The position numbers and the translations under genes were made by a program. 20,737 nucleotides of DNA, from NCBI GenBank assembly GCA_046294495.1, contig JBKBKV010000033.1, positions 1 through 20,737 on the forward strand, written 5' to 3'. The stretch is from HRBIN23 sp046294495. Its GTDB lineage: Bacteria; Chloroflexota; Dehalococcoidia; Lucifugimonadales; HRBIN23. The notes under the pieces were generated by a model that saw only the letters and a list, made by a program, of their open reading frames with translations, was not told the DNA's origin and made no database searches. Shown piece by piece: positions 7,087 to 14,270 of this stretch (position 1 is the stretch's first letter; each line of letters begins with the position of its first letter).

Positions 7087-8057
7087 GCCAAGACCTCCTG
7101 GGCCTTACGAGCGCCTTCCACCAGGCGCTGGAGTTTGGCGCGGGCGTTATCCCGTGGGAGGTATTCCAGGCCACAAGAAGGGGAAAGGTAGAGGCGCCCT
7201 AGGGGCACCACAGGTTTGACCCGAGCCACAGCGTTTACGATCTCCTCTACCGTCTCCAGTTTGGTGTTGCGGGCGTCCACACACCCCAGTCCCAGCGCCT
7301 TATCGGTAGGGAAGTCGCGGATGATATGGTAGTTGGCCTTGCCCATCACAAAGTCCAAGCCGAAGGTCTGGAAGGGCAAGCGGAATAGGTCTGGATAGAG
7401 GCCGTTGATGTCCCGGAACCAAGTGTAAAGTGCCAAGGGGACGGTTACGCCGCGAGTGAGGCGCTCCATTGCCCTTCGGAAGAGGGGGAAGTCGTCCTTC
7501 CACTTCAGGATGGCTGGCTCGTCCACCTGAATAAGGGGGGGGTTCTCGGCCTGGAGAGTTAGCAGTTCCTGGTTCAGGATATCAGCCAGTTGCATCAAGA
7601 AGGGCTCGGGGTCGGGATATGCGGGGTGAAGGGAGAGGCGGGCCAGGGTGTAAGGGCCTGTGATGACCGGCTTGACAGGCTTTGGGCTGTGCTGACGGGC
7701 GAACTGGTAGTCGCGCAGGGCTATGGGGCCTGTCCAATAAACGCGCCCCTCGGCGACGGGTTGGCGGTAGTAGGTGTTGGTGTCAAAGTAACGCACCAGC
7801 CCATCAATGCTGAACCCCCCGATGCGCCGGGCGAAGTAGGTTTGGCCGTCCTCCCAGCGGATTTGCCCGTCGGTAAGCAGGTCAACGCCTGCCTGTGCCT
7901 GTTCCGCCAGCACATCTTTGGTTACCTCGTCCTCCACGCGGTGTAGTTCTTCCTGGGAGATCTTGCCGGCCTCAAAGTTGGCGATGGCGGCGCGCAGGTT
8001 TGGGCCTCGCCCTCCGATCTTGGGGTAATGGCCAACTACGGTGGTAAGCAAATGCAC
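7083..8057 (-). CDS. MetE-like barrel paralog lacking three zinc ligands
   Basis: Also 324 aa and collinear with the next gene: TTVVGHYPKIGG, VDLLTDGQIRWEDG, KPVITGPYTLA, LIQVDEPAI, and LSPSCGLEYLP. Where the active paralog has His208-x-Cys210, this one reads Tyr211-Thr-Trp213. The Glu232 position is Val237, and only the last cysteine (Cys295) remains. It therefore probably does not bind catalytic zinc as homologs do. It may be a structural or substrate-binding partner of the coupled enzyme, like the degenerate N-terminal barrel of full-length MetE. GTG 8057 was chosen because GAGG lies upstream and the conserved VHLLTTVVG follows; the spacing is short. A promoter lies at 8104-8133. Confidence 0.82.
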   Translation of the reverse strand: MHLLTTVVGHYPKIGGRGPNLRAAIANFEAGKISQEELHRVEDEVTKDVLAEQAQAGVDLLTDGQIRWEDGQTYFARRIGGFSIDGLVRYFDTNTYYRQPVAEGRVYWTGPIALRDYQFARQHSPKPVKPVITGPYTLARLSLHPAYPDPEPFLMQLADILNQELLTLQAENPPLIQVDEPAILKWKDDFPLFRRAMERLTRGVTVPLALYTWFRDINGLYPDLFRLPFQTFGLDFVMGKANYHIIRDFPTDKALGLGCVDARNTKLETVEEIVNAVARVKPVVPLGRLYLSPSCGLEYLPRDNARAKLQRLVEGARKAQEVLA

Positions 8058-8079
8058 ACCTCGCTCTGTTGGGGATAGG

Positions 8080-8097
8080 AAAAGCCCTATTAGGGCT
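8080..8097 (-). terminator. hairpin plus TTTT between fdhA and the MetE pair
   Basis: On the minus strand, AGCCCTAATAGGGCT (8083-8097) forms a 6-bp stem with an AAT loop, followed by TTTTCC. The short T tract makes it a weak terminator for the upstream fdhA gene. It also lies at the expected first nucleotides of the transcript from the promoter at 8104-8133, so it may instead be a 5'-end hairpin of the MetE mRNA. Confidence 0.45.
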
Positions 8098-8103
8098 TCT
8101 GTT

Positions 8104-8133
8104 ATAGTAGCGGAAAGTGGTGGCCCATTGCAA
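8104..8133 (-). promoter_or_regulatory. sigma-70-type promoter for the MetE pair
   Basis: Minus-strand -35 TTGCAA (8128-8133) and -10 TACTAT (8104-8109) separated by 18 nt, about 47 nt upstream of the GTG at 8057. It suggests the MetE pair and downstream hydrolase are transcribed separately from fdhA. Confidence 0.5.
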
Positions 8134-8179
8134 CGGTTCCCCTGCAGTTGGTGCGCAAGGCGGCAAGGGCAGGCCCAGG

Positions 8180-10852
8180 CTACACAGGCTCCACGCACAC
8201 CGCCGTTACTTTGTATTCGGGGGTGTGGACTATAGAGTCCCGAAAGGGACTGGTAACAGCGTTGACCAGGGCGCAGGTGTGGAAAGTTGCAAAACACTCC
8301 CCAGGTTTCACCTCAGTGGTCAGGCGCAGGGGTAGAACTGCCTCCCCGTGCCGACTACGCACACGCACCTGCTGGCCGTCTTGCAAGCCCAAGCGCGCGG
8401 CATCTTGCGGGTGCATATCCAGAGTATCCGAAGGTTGGTAGAACGCGTTACGGCTTCGCAGGGTCATGGTGCCCGCATTGAACTGGTAGAGATGCCGGCC
8501 CGTGATGAGCAGGAGGGGGAAATCCGGGTCGGTTGCCTCTGGTGTAGGACGGTAGGTGACTGGGCGTAGGGTCGTGCGCTGGCCCAGGCGGGGGAATGAG
8601 TGGGCGTGAAGAACTGGGGTGCCTGGGTGCGTCTCCTCTGGGCATGGCCATTGAAGACCCCTCACCTCAAGCCGGTGGTAGGTTATCCCTGCCACATCTG
8701 GCCAAACTTGCCGTATCTCGTCCCATATCTCTTGGGGGGAAGCGTAGTGGAAAATATGGCCCTTTCCCATACCCCTGGCCACTTCGCACAAGATCTCCCA
8801 GTCGGGGCGGGCCTGGCCAGGAGGCGCCACAGCCGTTCGCAGGCGCTGGATGCGCCTCTCCGAGTTCATAAAAGTCCCATCCCGCTCAAAGGCCGAAGCG
8901 ACAGGCAGGAAGATGTGGCCTACCGCCCTGGCTGTTTCGTTTAGAAAAAGGTCTTGTAGGATGAGAAACTCCAGTGCCTCAAGGGCCTGGCGTGTGAGGC
9001 TAGCGTTAGGCATGGTCTGGAGCAGGTCCCACCCGATAACCCACAAGGCTTTGAGGCGTCCTTCTCGAGCGGCATCGAGGAGTTGCATAGCGTTCAGCCC
9101 TGGCTGGGCTGGAGGTTGCGCCCCCCACACTCTGGCGAAAGGCTCCACTTCCTGGGTGTGGCGTAGGCGTGCTCCTCCAGTGAGGATAGACGGAGAACAC
9201 CCCATAATGGCTGTGCCCTGCACATTGTTCTGCCCCCGAAGGGGGTTGACCCCACTCCCTGGTTTCCCAATGTTCCCGGTGAGCAAGGCTAGATTCACGA
9301 GGGCCATAACCGTCTCGGTGCCCTGATGGTGCTCTGTAAGGCCCAGGCCGTGAATAGCCATGGCGGGTTTCTGGGTAGCATAGAGGCGGGCGGCCTGGCG
9401 AATCAGCGATGCTTCTACGCCACAGATTCCTGCCACTTTTTCAGGGGTGTAGCCTTGGATAAAGGCTCGAAAAGTCTCCACCCCGTCCACGCGCTCCTCT
9501 AGGAAACCTTTGTCAACAAGCCCCTCCTCCAGAATGGTGTAGGCCATAGCGTTGAGAAGAGGAATGTTCGTTCCCACGCGCAGAGGCAGGTGTATCGTGG
9601 CGTATCTGGCCAGTTCTATGCGACGGGGGTCTATTACCACCAGGGGAACCCCTTTTAGGACCCGTTGTTTGATTCGTGCCCCTACGATGGGGTGGTTGGC
9701 AGTAGGGTTGGCTCCACACACCAGGAAAGTGTGGGCGTGCTCAATGTCGTCGAAGGAGTTGGTAGCGGCGCCGGCGCCCAACATGCGTTGCATAGCGGCG
9801 GCGGTGGGGTCGTGGCACACGCGGGCACAGCAGTCCACATTGTTGGTGCCGAGCACCAGGCGGGCAAACTTCTGGACAAGGTAAGCCTCTTCGTTGGTGC
9901 CACGGGAAGACGCCAGGATACCTATGCTCTCAGGGCCTCGTTGCTCCAAGAGGCGTTGAAGCCTTTGGGCAATGATGTTTATGGCGTCTTCCCAAGTGAT
10001 GGGTTGCCAGCCCCCATTGCGGCGCACCATAGGGGTACTAATCCTGTCAGGGGCATGGTTGAAGGTAAAGGCGTAGCGCCCTTTGACGCAGAGGTGGCCT
10101 CTGCTTACGGGGGAGTCCGGCAAAGGGCGGATGGCGGTAACACGCCCTGCTCGTGAGCCAACGAGAATCTCACAGCCTGTGCCACAATATGGACAAGTGG
10201 AGCGCGTCCAGCGCGTGGGGATGCCGTTTTGTAGGGTAGATTTATCCACTAATGCTGCAGTTGGGCAGGTGTCCGCGCAGGCTCCGCAGGCTACACACGA
10301 ACTTTGCCCGAAAGGGCCGTAGGAGTCGGGGACGATACGGGTAGCGTCTCCCCGGCCCCAAAGGCTCCAGACGAACTGCCCTTGCACCTCGGCGCAGATG
10401 CGCACGCAGCGGAAACAGGAGATGCAGAGGGCGGGGTCAAACTGGATGTAAGGGTGGGAGGTATCAGGGTTAGAGAAAGGGGCATCCTGCTGAAGGGCAG
10501 CCTCTAAAGAATACTTGCTAACCCATAAGTGGAACTCTTTGTCTGGTGCTGCTTGTAGAGCGCTGGCGGGGTAATGACGGGTCAGCATGGATAGCACAGT
10601 GCGCCGGTAGGTCTCTAACACAGGGGTGTGGGTCTGCACCTCCATCCCCGCCTCTGCAGGGGTAATGCAGGCTGCCACAGGGCGTGGCATCCCTTTTACC
10701 TCTACCAGGCAGAGGCGGCAGGCCCCCATGGGGGCCAGGCGCTCATCGCTACATAGAGCGGGCACCTCTACACCAGCCCGGCGCAGGGCCGTCAGCAGGG
10801 AGACGCCATCGGGGGTTTGACAAGTTTGCCCATTAATGGTGATGTTTGGCAT
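8180..10852 (-). CDS. fdhA: formate dehydrogenase alpha subunit, Cys-type, with NuoG-like N-terminus
   Basis: An 890-aa molybdenum or tungsten bis-MGD oxidoreductase that oxidises formate, or reduces CO2. Residues 1-80 are a 2Fe-2S domain (Cys34, Cys45, Cys48, Cys62). Next come a His/Cys cluster region (HLW...), two 4Fe-4S motifs (CISCFRCVRIC 143-153; CVACGACADTC 186-196) and the fifth cluster site CPYCGTGC (220-227). The catalytic motif CARVCHDP places Cys346-His347 where E. coli FdhF has Sec140-His141, so this is a cysteine enzyme. The C-terminus has the MGD-binding domain (ITGRHLYQFNAGTMT). GGAGGG precedes ATG 10852. No FdhB/NuoE/NuoF partner or fdhD is in the window, so the electron acceptor is unknown. 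Confidence 0.93.
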   Translation of the reverse strand: MPNITINGQTCQTPDGVSLLTALRRAGVEVPALCSDERLAPMGACRLCLVEVKGMPRPVAACITPAEAGMEVQTHTPVLETYRRTVLSMLTRHYPASALQAAPDKEFHLWVSKYSLEAALQQDAPFSNPDTSHPYIQFDPALCISCFRCVRICAEVQGQFVWSLWGRGDATRIVPDSYGPFGQSSCVACGACADTCPTAALVDKSTLQNGIPTRWTRSTCPYCGTGCEILVGSRAGRVTAIRPLPDSPVSRGHLCVKGRYAFTFNHAPDRISTPMVRRNGGWQPITWEDAINIIAQRLQRLLEQRGPESIGILASSRGTNEEAYLVQKFARLVLGTNNVDCCARVCHDPTAAAMQRMLGAGAATNSFDDIEHAHTFLVCGANPTANHPIVGARIKQRVLKGVPLVVIDPRRIELARYATIHLPLRVGTNIPLLNAMAYTILEEGLVDKGFLEERVDGVETFRAFIQGYTPEKVAGICGVEASLIRQAARLYATQKPAMAIHGLGLTEHHQGTETVMALVNLALLTGNIGKPGSGVNPLRGQNNVQGTAIMGCSPSILTGGARLRHTQEVEPFARVWGAQPPAQPGLNAMQLLDAAREGRLKALWVIGWDLLQTMPNASLTRQALEALEFLILQDLFLNETARAVGHIFLPVASAFERDGTFMNSERRIQRLRTAVAPPGQARPDWEILCEVARGMGKGHIFHYASPQEIWDEIRQVWPDVAGITYHRLEVRGLQWPCPEETHPGTPVLHAHSFPRLGQRTTLRPVTYRPTPEATDPDFPLLLITGRHLYQFNAGTMTLRSRNAFYQPSDTLDMHPQDAARLGLQDGQQVRVRSRHGEAVLPLRLTTEVKPGECFATFHTCALVNAVTSPFRDSIVHTPEYKVTAVCVEPV

Positions 10853-10895
10853 AGAGGTGCCCTCCAGAAGCCAGTAAGTGGATCAGAATGCTCCT

Positions 10896-10915
10896 ATTAT
10901 AACCAGGGGCCCTGG
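10896..10915 (-). promoter_or_regulatory. fdhA -10 box with adjacent palindrome
   Basis: A perfect minus-strand TATAAT (10896-10901) lies about 44 nt upstream of the fdhA ATG. Directly upstream, in the -10/-35 spacer, is the near-perfect palindrome CCAGGG-G-CCCTGG (10903-10915), a possible operator. I find no good -35 hexamer. Confidence 0.42.
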
Positions 10916-10926
10916 GGGAGTGCCTC

Positions 10927-10955
10927 TTGTCCAGCGTGCGTATGCCTGTTACCCT
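10927..10955 (+). promoter_or_regulatory. possible promoter for the Gfo/Idh/MocA gene
   Basis: TTGTCC (10927-10932) and TACCCT (10950-10955) separated by 17 nt, with the RBS AAGGAG about 25 nt further on. Both boxes are imperfect. Confidence 0.3.
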
Positions 10956-10990
10956 TTTCCCTAGCAGCAGGAGGCCGTGAAAGGAGCGAC

Positions 10991-12040
10991 ATGGCAGAAC
11001 AGCCGGTGCGTATCGGTATCGTAGGGGCGGGAAACAACACCCGTGTGCGCCATATCCCTGGCTTCCGGGCCATCCCCGGCGTGGAGATTGTGAGCGTGTG
11101 TAACCGAACGAGGGAGTCCGGTGAGCGGGTGGCGCGGGAGTTTGGCATCCCCAAGGTATATGAGGACTGGGTAGAGTTAGTGCACTCGCCTGAAATAGAC
11201 GCTGTGTGTATTGGCACTTGGCCCTATATGCACTGCCCTGTAACCCTGGAGGCCCTGGAGGCCGGTAAACATGTGCTCACCGAGGCACGAATGGCCATGG
11301 ATGCCAGGGAGGCGCGGATGATGCTGGAAGCCTCCCGCAGAGCACCCCTTCTAGTTACCCAGGTGGTGCCCTCCCCCTTCACCTTAAAAGTAGATCGCAC
11401 CATCCAAGACCTGCTGGCTGGCGGTTTCCTGGGGGAGTTGCTGGCGCTGGAACTGCGGGCGTGCACCGCTAACTTTGTAGACCGGGATAGCCCCCTCCAT
11501 TGGCGCCAAGACCGAACAGTGAGCGGCTACAATACCCTGACCCTGGGCATATGGTATGAAGCCGTTATGCGCTGGCTTGGCCCCGCCAGCAAGGTAATGG
11601 CCATGAGTAAGGTGGTGGTGAAGCAACGCAAGGATGCTGATGGCATTTTGCGCGCAGTAGAGGTGCCTGACCACTTGGACATTCTGTGCGAGTTTGCCAG
11701 TGGTGCCCTGGGGCATATGCGCTTCAGCGCTGTAACGGGACTTGCCCCCCGCAATGAGGTGTGGCTCTTCGGAAGCGAGGGGACCTTGAAGTTGGACGCC
11801 GAGACCCTGACCCTATACGGTGGACGGCGCGGTGAGAAGGAGTTGCGGGAAATCCCTATTCCCCCGGAGAGGGCAGGGCGCTGGCGGGTGGAGGAAGAGT
11901 TCATCAACGCTATCCGTGGGAAAGAGAAGGTGAAACTTACCACCTTTGAGGACGGCGTTCGCTATATGGAGTTCACAGAGGCGGTTATCCGGAGTGCACA
12001 AACGGGGCAGGCTATCCCATTGCCTTTGCTGTCGGTGTAG
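10991..12040 (+). CDS. Gfo/Idh/MocA-family oxidoreductase with EKP motif replaced
   Basis: A 349-aa cytosolic protein of the NAD(P)-dependent sugar dehydrogenase superfamily. The Rossmann fold begins RIGIVGAGNNTRVRHIPGF (7-25), followed by VCNRTRESGERVAREFGIPKVYEDW. The C-terminal alpha/beta substrate domain includes NEVWLFGSEGTLKLD. The motif that usually reads EKP, with the catalytic-site lysine, is Glu98-Ala-Arg100 here (HVLTEARMAMDAREA), so the usual lysine is absent. ATG 10991 was chosen over an earlier in-frame start because AAAGGAG lies just upstream. It is divergent from fdhA and followed after 33 nt by a permease, suggesting catabolism or export of a small organic acid or sugar. Substrate unknown. 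Confidence 0.87.
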   Translation: MAEQPVRIGIVGAGNNTRVRHIPGFRAIPGVEIVSVCNRTRESGERVAREFGIPKVYEDWVELVHSPEIDAVCIGTWPYMHCPVTLEALEAGKHVLTEARMAMDAREARMMLEASRRAPLLVTQVVPSPFTLKVDRTIQDLLAGGFLGELLALELRACTANFVDRDSPLHWRQDRTVSGYNTLTLGIWYEAVMRWLGPASKVMAMSKVVVKQRKDADGILRAVEVPDHLDILCEFASGALGHMRFSAVTGLAPRNEVWLFGSEGTLKLDAETLTLYGGRRGEKELREIPIPPERAGRWRVEEEFINAIRGKEKVKLTTFEDGVRYMEFTEAVIRSAQTGQAIPLPLLSV

Positions 12041-12073
12041 GGGCGTGCACATCACGGCGGTGCAGGACACGCC

Positions 12074-12979
12074 GTGGCACTCCTGACAACTTTCCTTACT
12101 GTGGTGCTCCCGGTGTTCCTGGTAGCGGGAGCGGGAGTAGTGTTACAGCGCCTCCGCCCTGTGAACCCAGCCCCACTGGGGCAGGTAGTGCTCTACGCCT
12201 TTGCCCCCGCATTGGCTTTCTACAACCTCGCTACTAGCACCGTGGAGGCCCCCCTGTTTGGGCACATAGCCGTTTTTACTCTGCTGCTAATTGGGGCTAT
12301 GTATCTCCTGGGGTGGCTGACAGCACGCCTCCTTCGCCTTGACCCGGTAGGAAGGAGCAGTTTCCTGCTCACCGTTGTCTTTATGAACGCTGGGAATATG
12401 GGGTTGTCGGTGAGCCTGCTGGCTTTTGGGCAGGAGGGGCTGTCCCTGGCGCTGGTGTTCTTCATAGTGGAAGCGACCCTAGGCAACACTCTGGGCATCT
12501 ACATAGCGGCCCGTGGCGAGGCCAACTCCCGGCAGGCGCTAGTGCAGGTATTGCGCATGCCCCTGCTGTATAGCGCCCTTCTCGGCCTCCTTGTAAACCT
12601 CTTACACTGGCCAGTCCCACAACCTGTTCTGCAGGCTACCCGCCTTATGTCCCAGGCGGCTATCCCTGGGCTGCTCGTGGTGCTGGGTATCCAGGTTGGC
12701 TCCTCGTGGAGGAGGCCCCCGTGGAAGCCTCTCACGGCGTCTCTCGTGCTACGGCTAGGGGGTTCAGTGCTGGTGGCGCTCCTGTTGGTGCGCATGCTGG
12801 GTATAGAAGGCCTGGCGCGTAAGGTGCTGATGCTTCAGGCGGCTATGCCCACCCCCGTGTTCGTAACTGTGTTTGCCACCCAGTTTCGCCTAGACGCCAA
12901 CTTCTTGACTGGCGCCGTGGTGGCCAGTAGCCTGGCCAGCATGGTCAGCCTTACGCTCCTTTTGGCCTGGCTCGAGTAA
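12074..12979 (+). CDS. AEC-family (auxin efflux carrier-like) permease
   Basis: A 301-aa integral membrane protein with about ten hydrophobic segments in the 5+5 arrangement of the AEC family, which in bacteria moves malate, malonate and similar organic anions. Visible family marks are PVFLVAGAGVVLQRL near the N-terminus, FMNAGNMGLSVSLLAFG in the first half, and LQAAMPTPVFVTVFATQF in the second half. The start is GTG 12074, 33 nt after the Gfo/Idh/MocA gene, so the two probably share a transcript. Its last 29 nt overlap the end of the opposite-strand MFS gene. The substrate cannot be read from the sequence. Confidence 0.88.
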   Translation: MALLTTFLTVVLPVFLVAGAGVVLQRLRPVNPAPLGQVVLYAFAPALAFYNLATSTVEAPLFGHIAVFTLLLIGAMYLLGWLTARLLRLDPVGRSSFLLTVVFMNAGNMGLSVSLLAFGQEGLSLALVFFIVEATLGNTLGIYIAARGEANSRQALVQVLRMPLLYSALLGLLVNLLHWPVPQPVLQATRLMSQAAIPGLLVVLGIQVGSSWRRPPWKPLTASLVLRLGGSVLVALLLVRMLGIEGLARKVLMLQAAMPTPVFVTVFATQFRLDANFLTGAVVASSLASMVSLTLLLAWLE

Positions 12980-14264
12980 GGCGGGGCGGGCGAGCAAGGA
13001 AGGCAAGGCACCCTGCCATCGTCGCCAGGGCTGCTGCCACCAGGAGGGCAACATCGTAGGACCCCATTAGGTCGTAGAGGCCCCCGATCACTAGAGGCCC
13101 TACAGCCTGGCTAACCACCTGCACTGGCAGGGTAACACCCCGGATTGTGCCCAGGTTGGCTCGGCCGTAGTAGTTGGCCCAGGTAACGGGCACCAGAGTC
13201 CCCAGTCCCCCTACCCCCGCGCCGAAAAGGATGGTGCCCAGGAAACCTTGCGGTGTGTTGCGAGCGATTAGCAGGACGAGGAAACCCGCCAGTATGCACG
13301 CTGTTGTGCTTGTGAGGGCATAACGCACTGGCCAGCGCGCCCCGACCACTCCCCACACAAGGTGCGAAGTGGAGGAAGCGAAGCCGAAACCACTGACCAT
13401 TCCCGCCACCAAAGTGGGGGGTATGCCCCTCTGGAGCAAGTGGGGAGCCTGGTGCAGGCTCACTCCTGCCTGCACCAGGAAGACCAGGCTGGTGAAGGCC
13501 GACAGCACCCACAGGGTGGGCGTGTGCAACGCCCCTTTCAGGGTGAAAGAATCCTCTCGCACAGAGGGCGGGGCCGAAGAGGGGGGAGAACGCCCTATGG
13601 GCGCTGGGCGCGGCGCCCCGTCGGGGAGGAGGCCCAGGTCTTCTGGACGGCGGCGCATCAAGAGGGTATTGGGGAGGAGGCCTACCCCCAAGGCTAGGGC
13701 AGCCACCGCCAACCACCCAGCCCGCCAGTCTCTCCAGGAGATGATCCCTTGCACGATGATGGGCAAGGCCCCTTGCGCCAGACCTCCCATAAGGTTAGCC
13801 AGTGCCATAGCCAAGGCTCTTCTGCGCACGAACCAGTTGGCTATGGCGGTGGTGGCCCCTATTTCCATCGGTGAGGCGAAGGCCAGACGGGCCAGGCCAT
13901 AGGCCACATAGAATCCCGCGAGAGAGGAGACCCCAGAAAGGGCGATGGCCCCCACACCCACCATAAGGACGCTAATGGTAAGCACCACCCGGGCACCTGC
14001 CCGGTCTACCCAGCGCCCCCATAGGGGAGCCGTGAGGCCACCCATAATATTACCCAGGGAGACGGCCCCGGATATTTGGGCACGGGACCACCCCAGGGTA
14101 TCCCCCATAGGCTTTACAAAGACCGACAGGAGAGCCACCGACGCCCCGTGCCGGGCTACCAGGGCACACGCTACGCACCCTACCACTACCCAGCCGTAGT
14201 AGAAAGGCAGACGGTGATGAATGCCCCGCCAGAGCGCCGTGCCCCCCCTAAAAGGAAGACGCAT
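12951..14264 (-). CDS. MFS transporter, monocarboxylate/oxalate-formate type
   Basis: A 437-aa major facilitator with twelve predicted transmembrane segments. It opens with FYYGWVVVGCVACALVARHG, typical of the OFA/MCT-like group. The loop-2/3 motif follows as GRWVDRAGARVVL, and a hydrophilic central loop (about residues 205-250) contains RRRPEDLGLLPDG. ATG 14264 has GAGGG just upstream and lies 6 nt after the aldehyde dehydrogenase stop, so the two are very likely one operon. The cargo may be a carboxylic acid related to the aldehyde dehydrogenase substrate; that is inference from proximity. Confidence 0.9.
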   Translation of the reverse strand: MRLPFRGGTALWRGIHHRLPFYYGWVVVGCVACALVARHGASVALLSVFVKPMGDTLGWSRAQISGAVSLGNIMGGLTAPLWGRWVDRAGARVVLTISVLMVGVGAIALSGVSSLAGFYVAYGLARLAFASPMEIGATTAIANWFVRRRALAMALANLMGGLAQGALPIIVQGIISWRDWRAGWLAVAALALGVGLLPNTLLMRRRPEDLGLLPDGAPRPAPIGRSPPSSAPPSVREDSFTLKGALHTPTLWVLSAFTSLVFLVQAGVSLHQAPHLLQRGIPPTLVAGMVSGFGFASSTSHLVWGVVGARWPVRYALTSTTACILAGFLVLLIARNTPQGFLGTILFGAGVGGLGTLVPVTWANYYGRANLGTIRGVTLPVQVVSQAVGPLVIGGLYDLMGSYDVALLVAAALATMAGCLAFLARPPRLTRARPKGA

Positions 14265-14270
14265 CGCCCT

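Noticed and set aside
9809..9826. Selenocysteine in FdhA
   Set aside because: The catalytic codon is TGC (Cys346), with no TGA in the frame.
13111..13716. Long open frame inside the MFS gene
   Set aside because: Composition is that of a frame shadow (Pro/Arg/Gly-rich, no motif), while the overlapping MFS frame is fully conserved.
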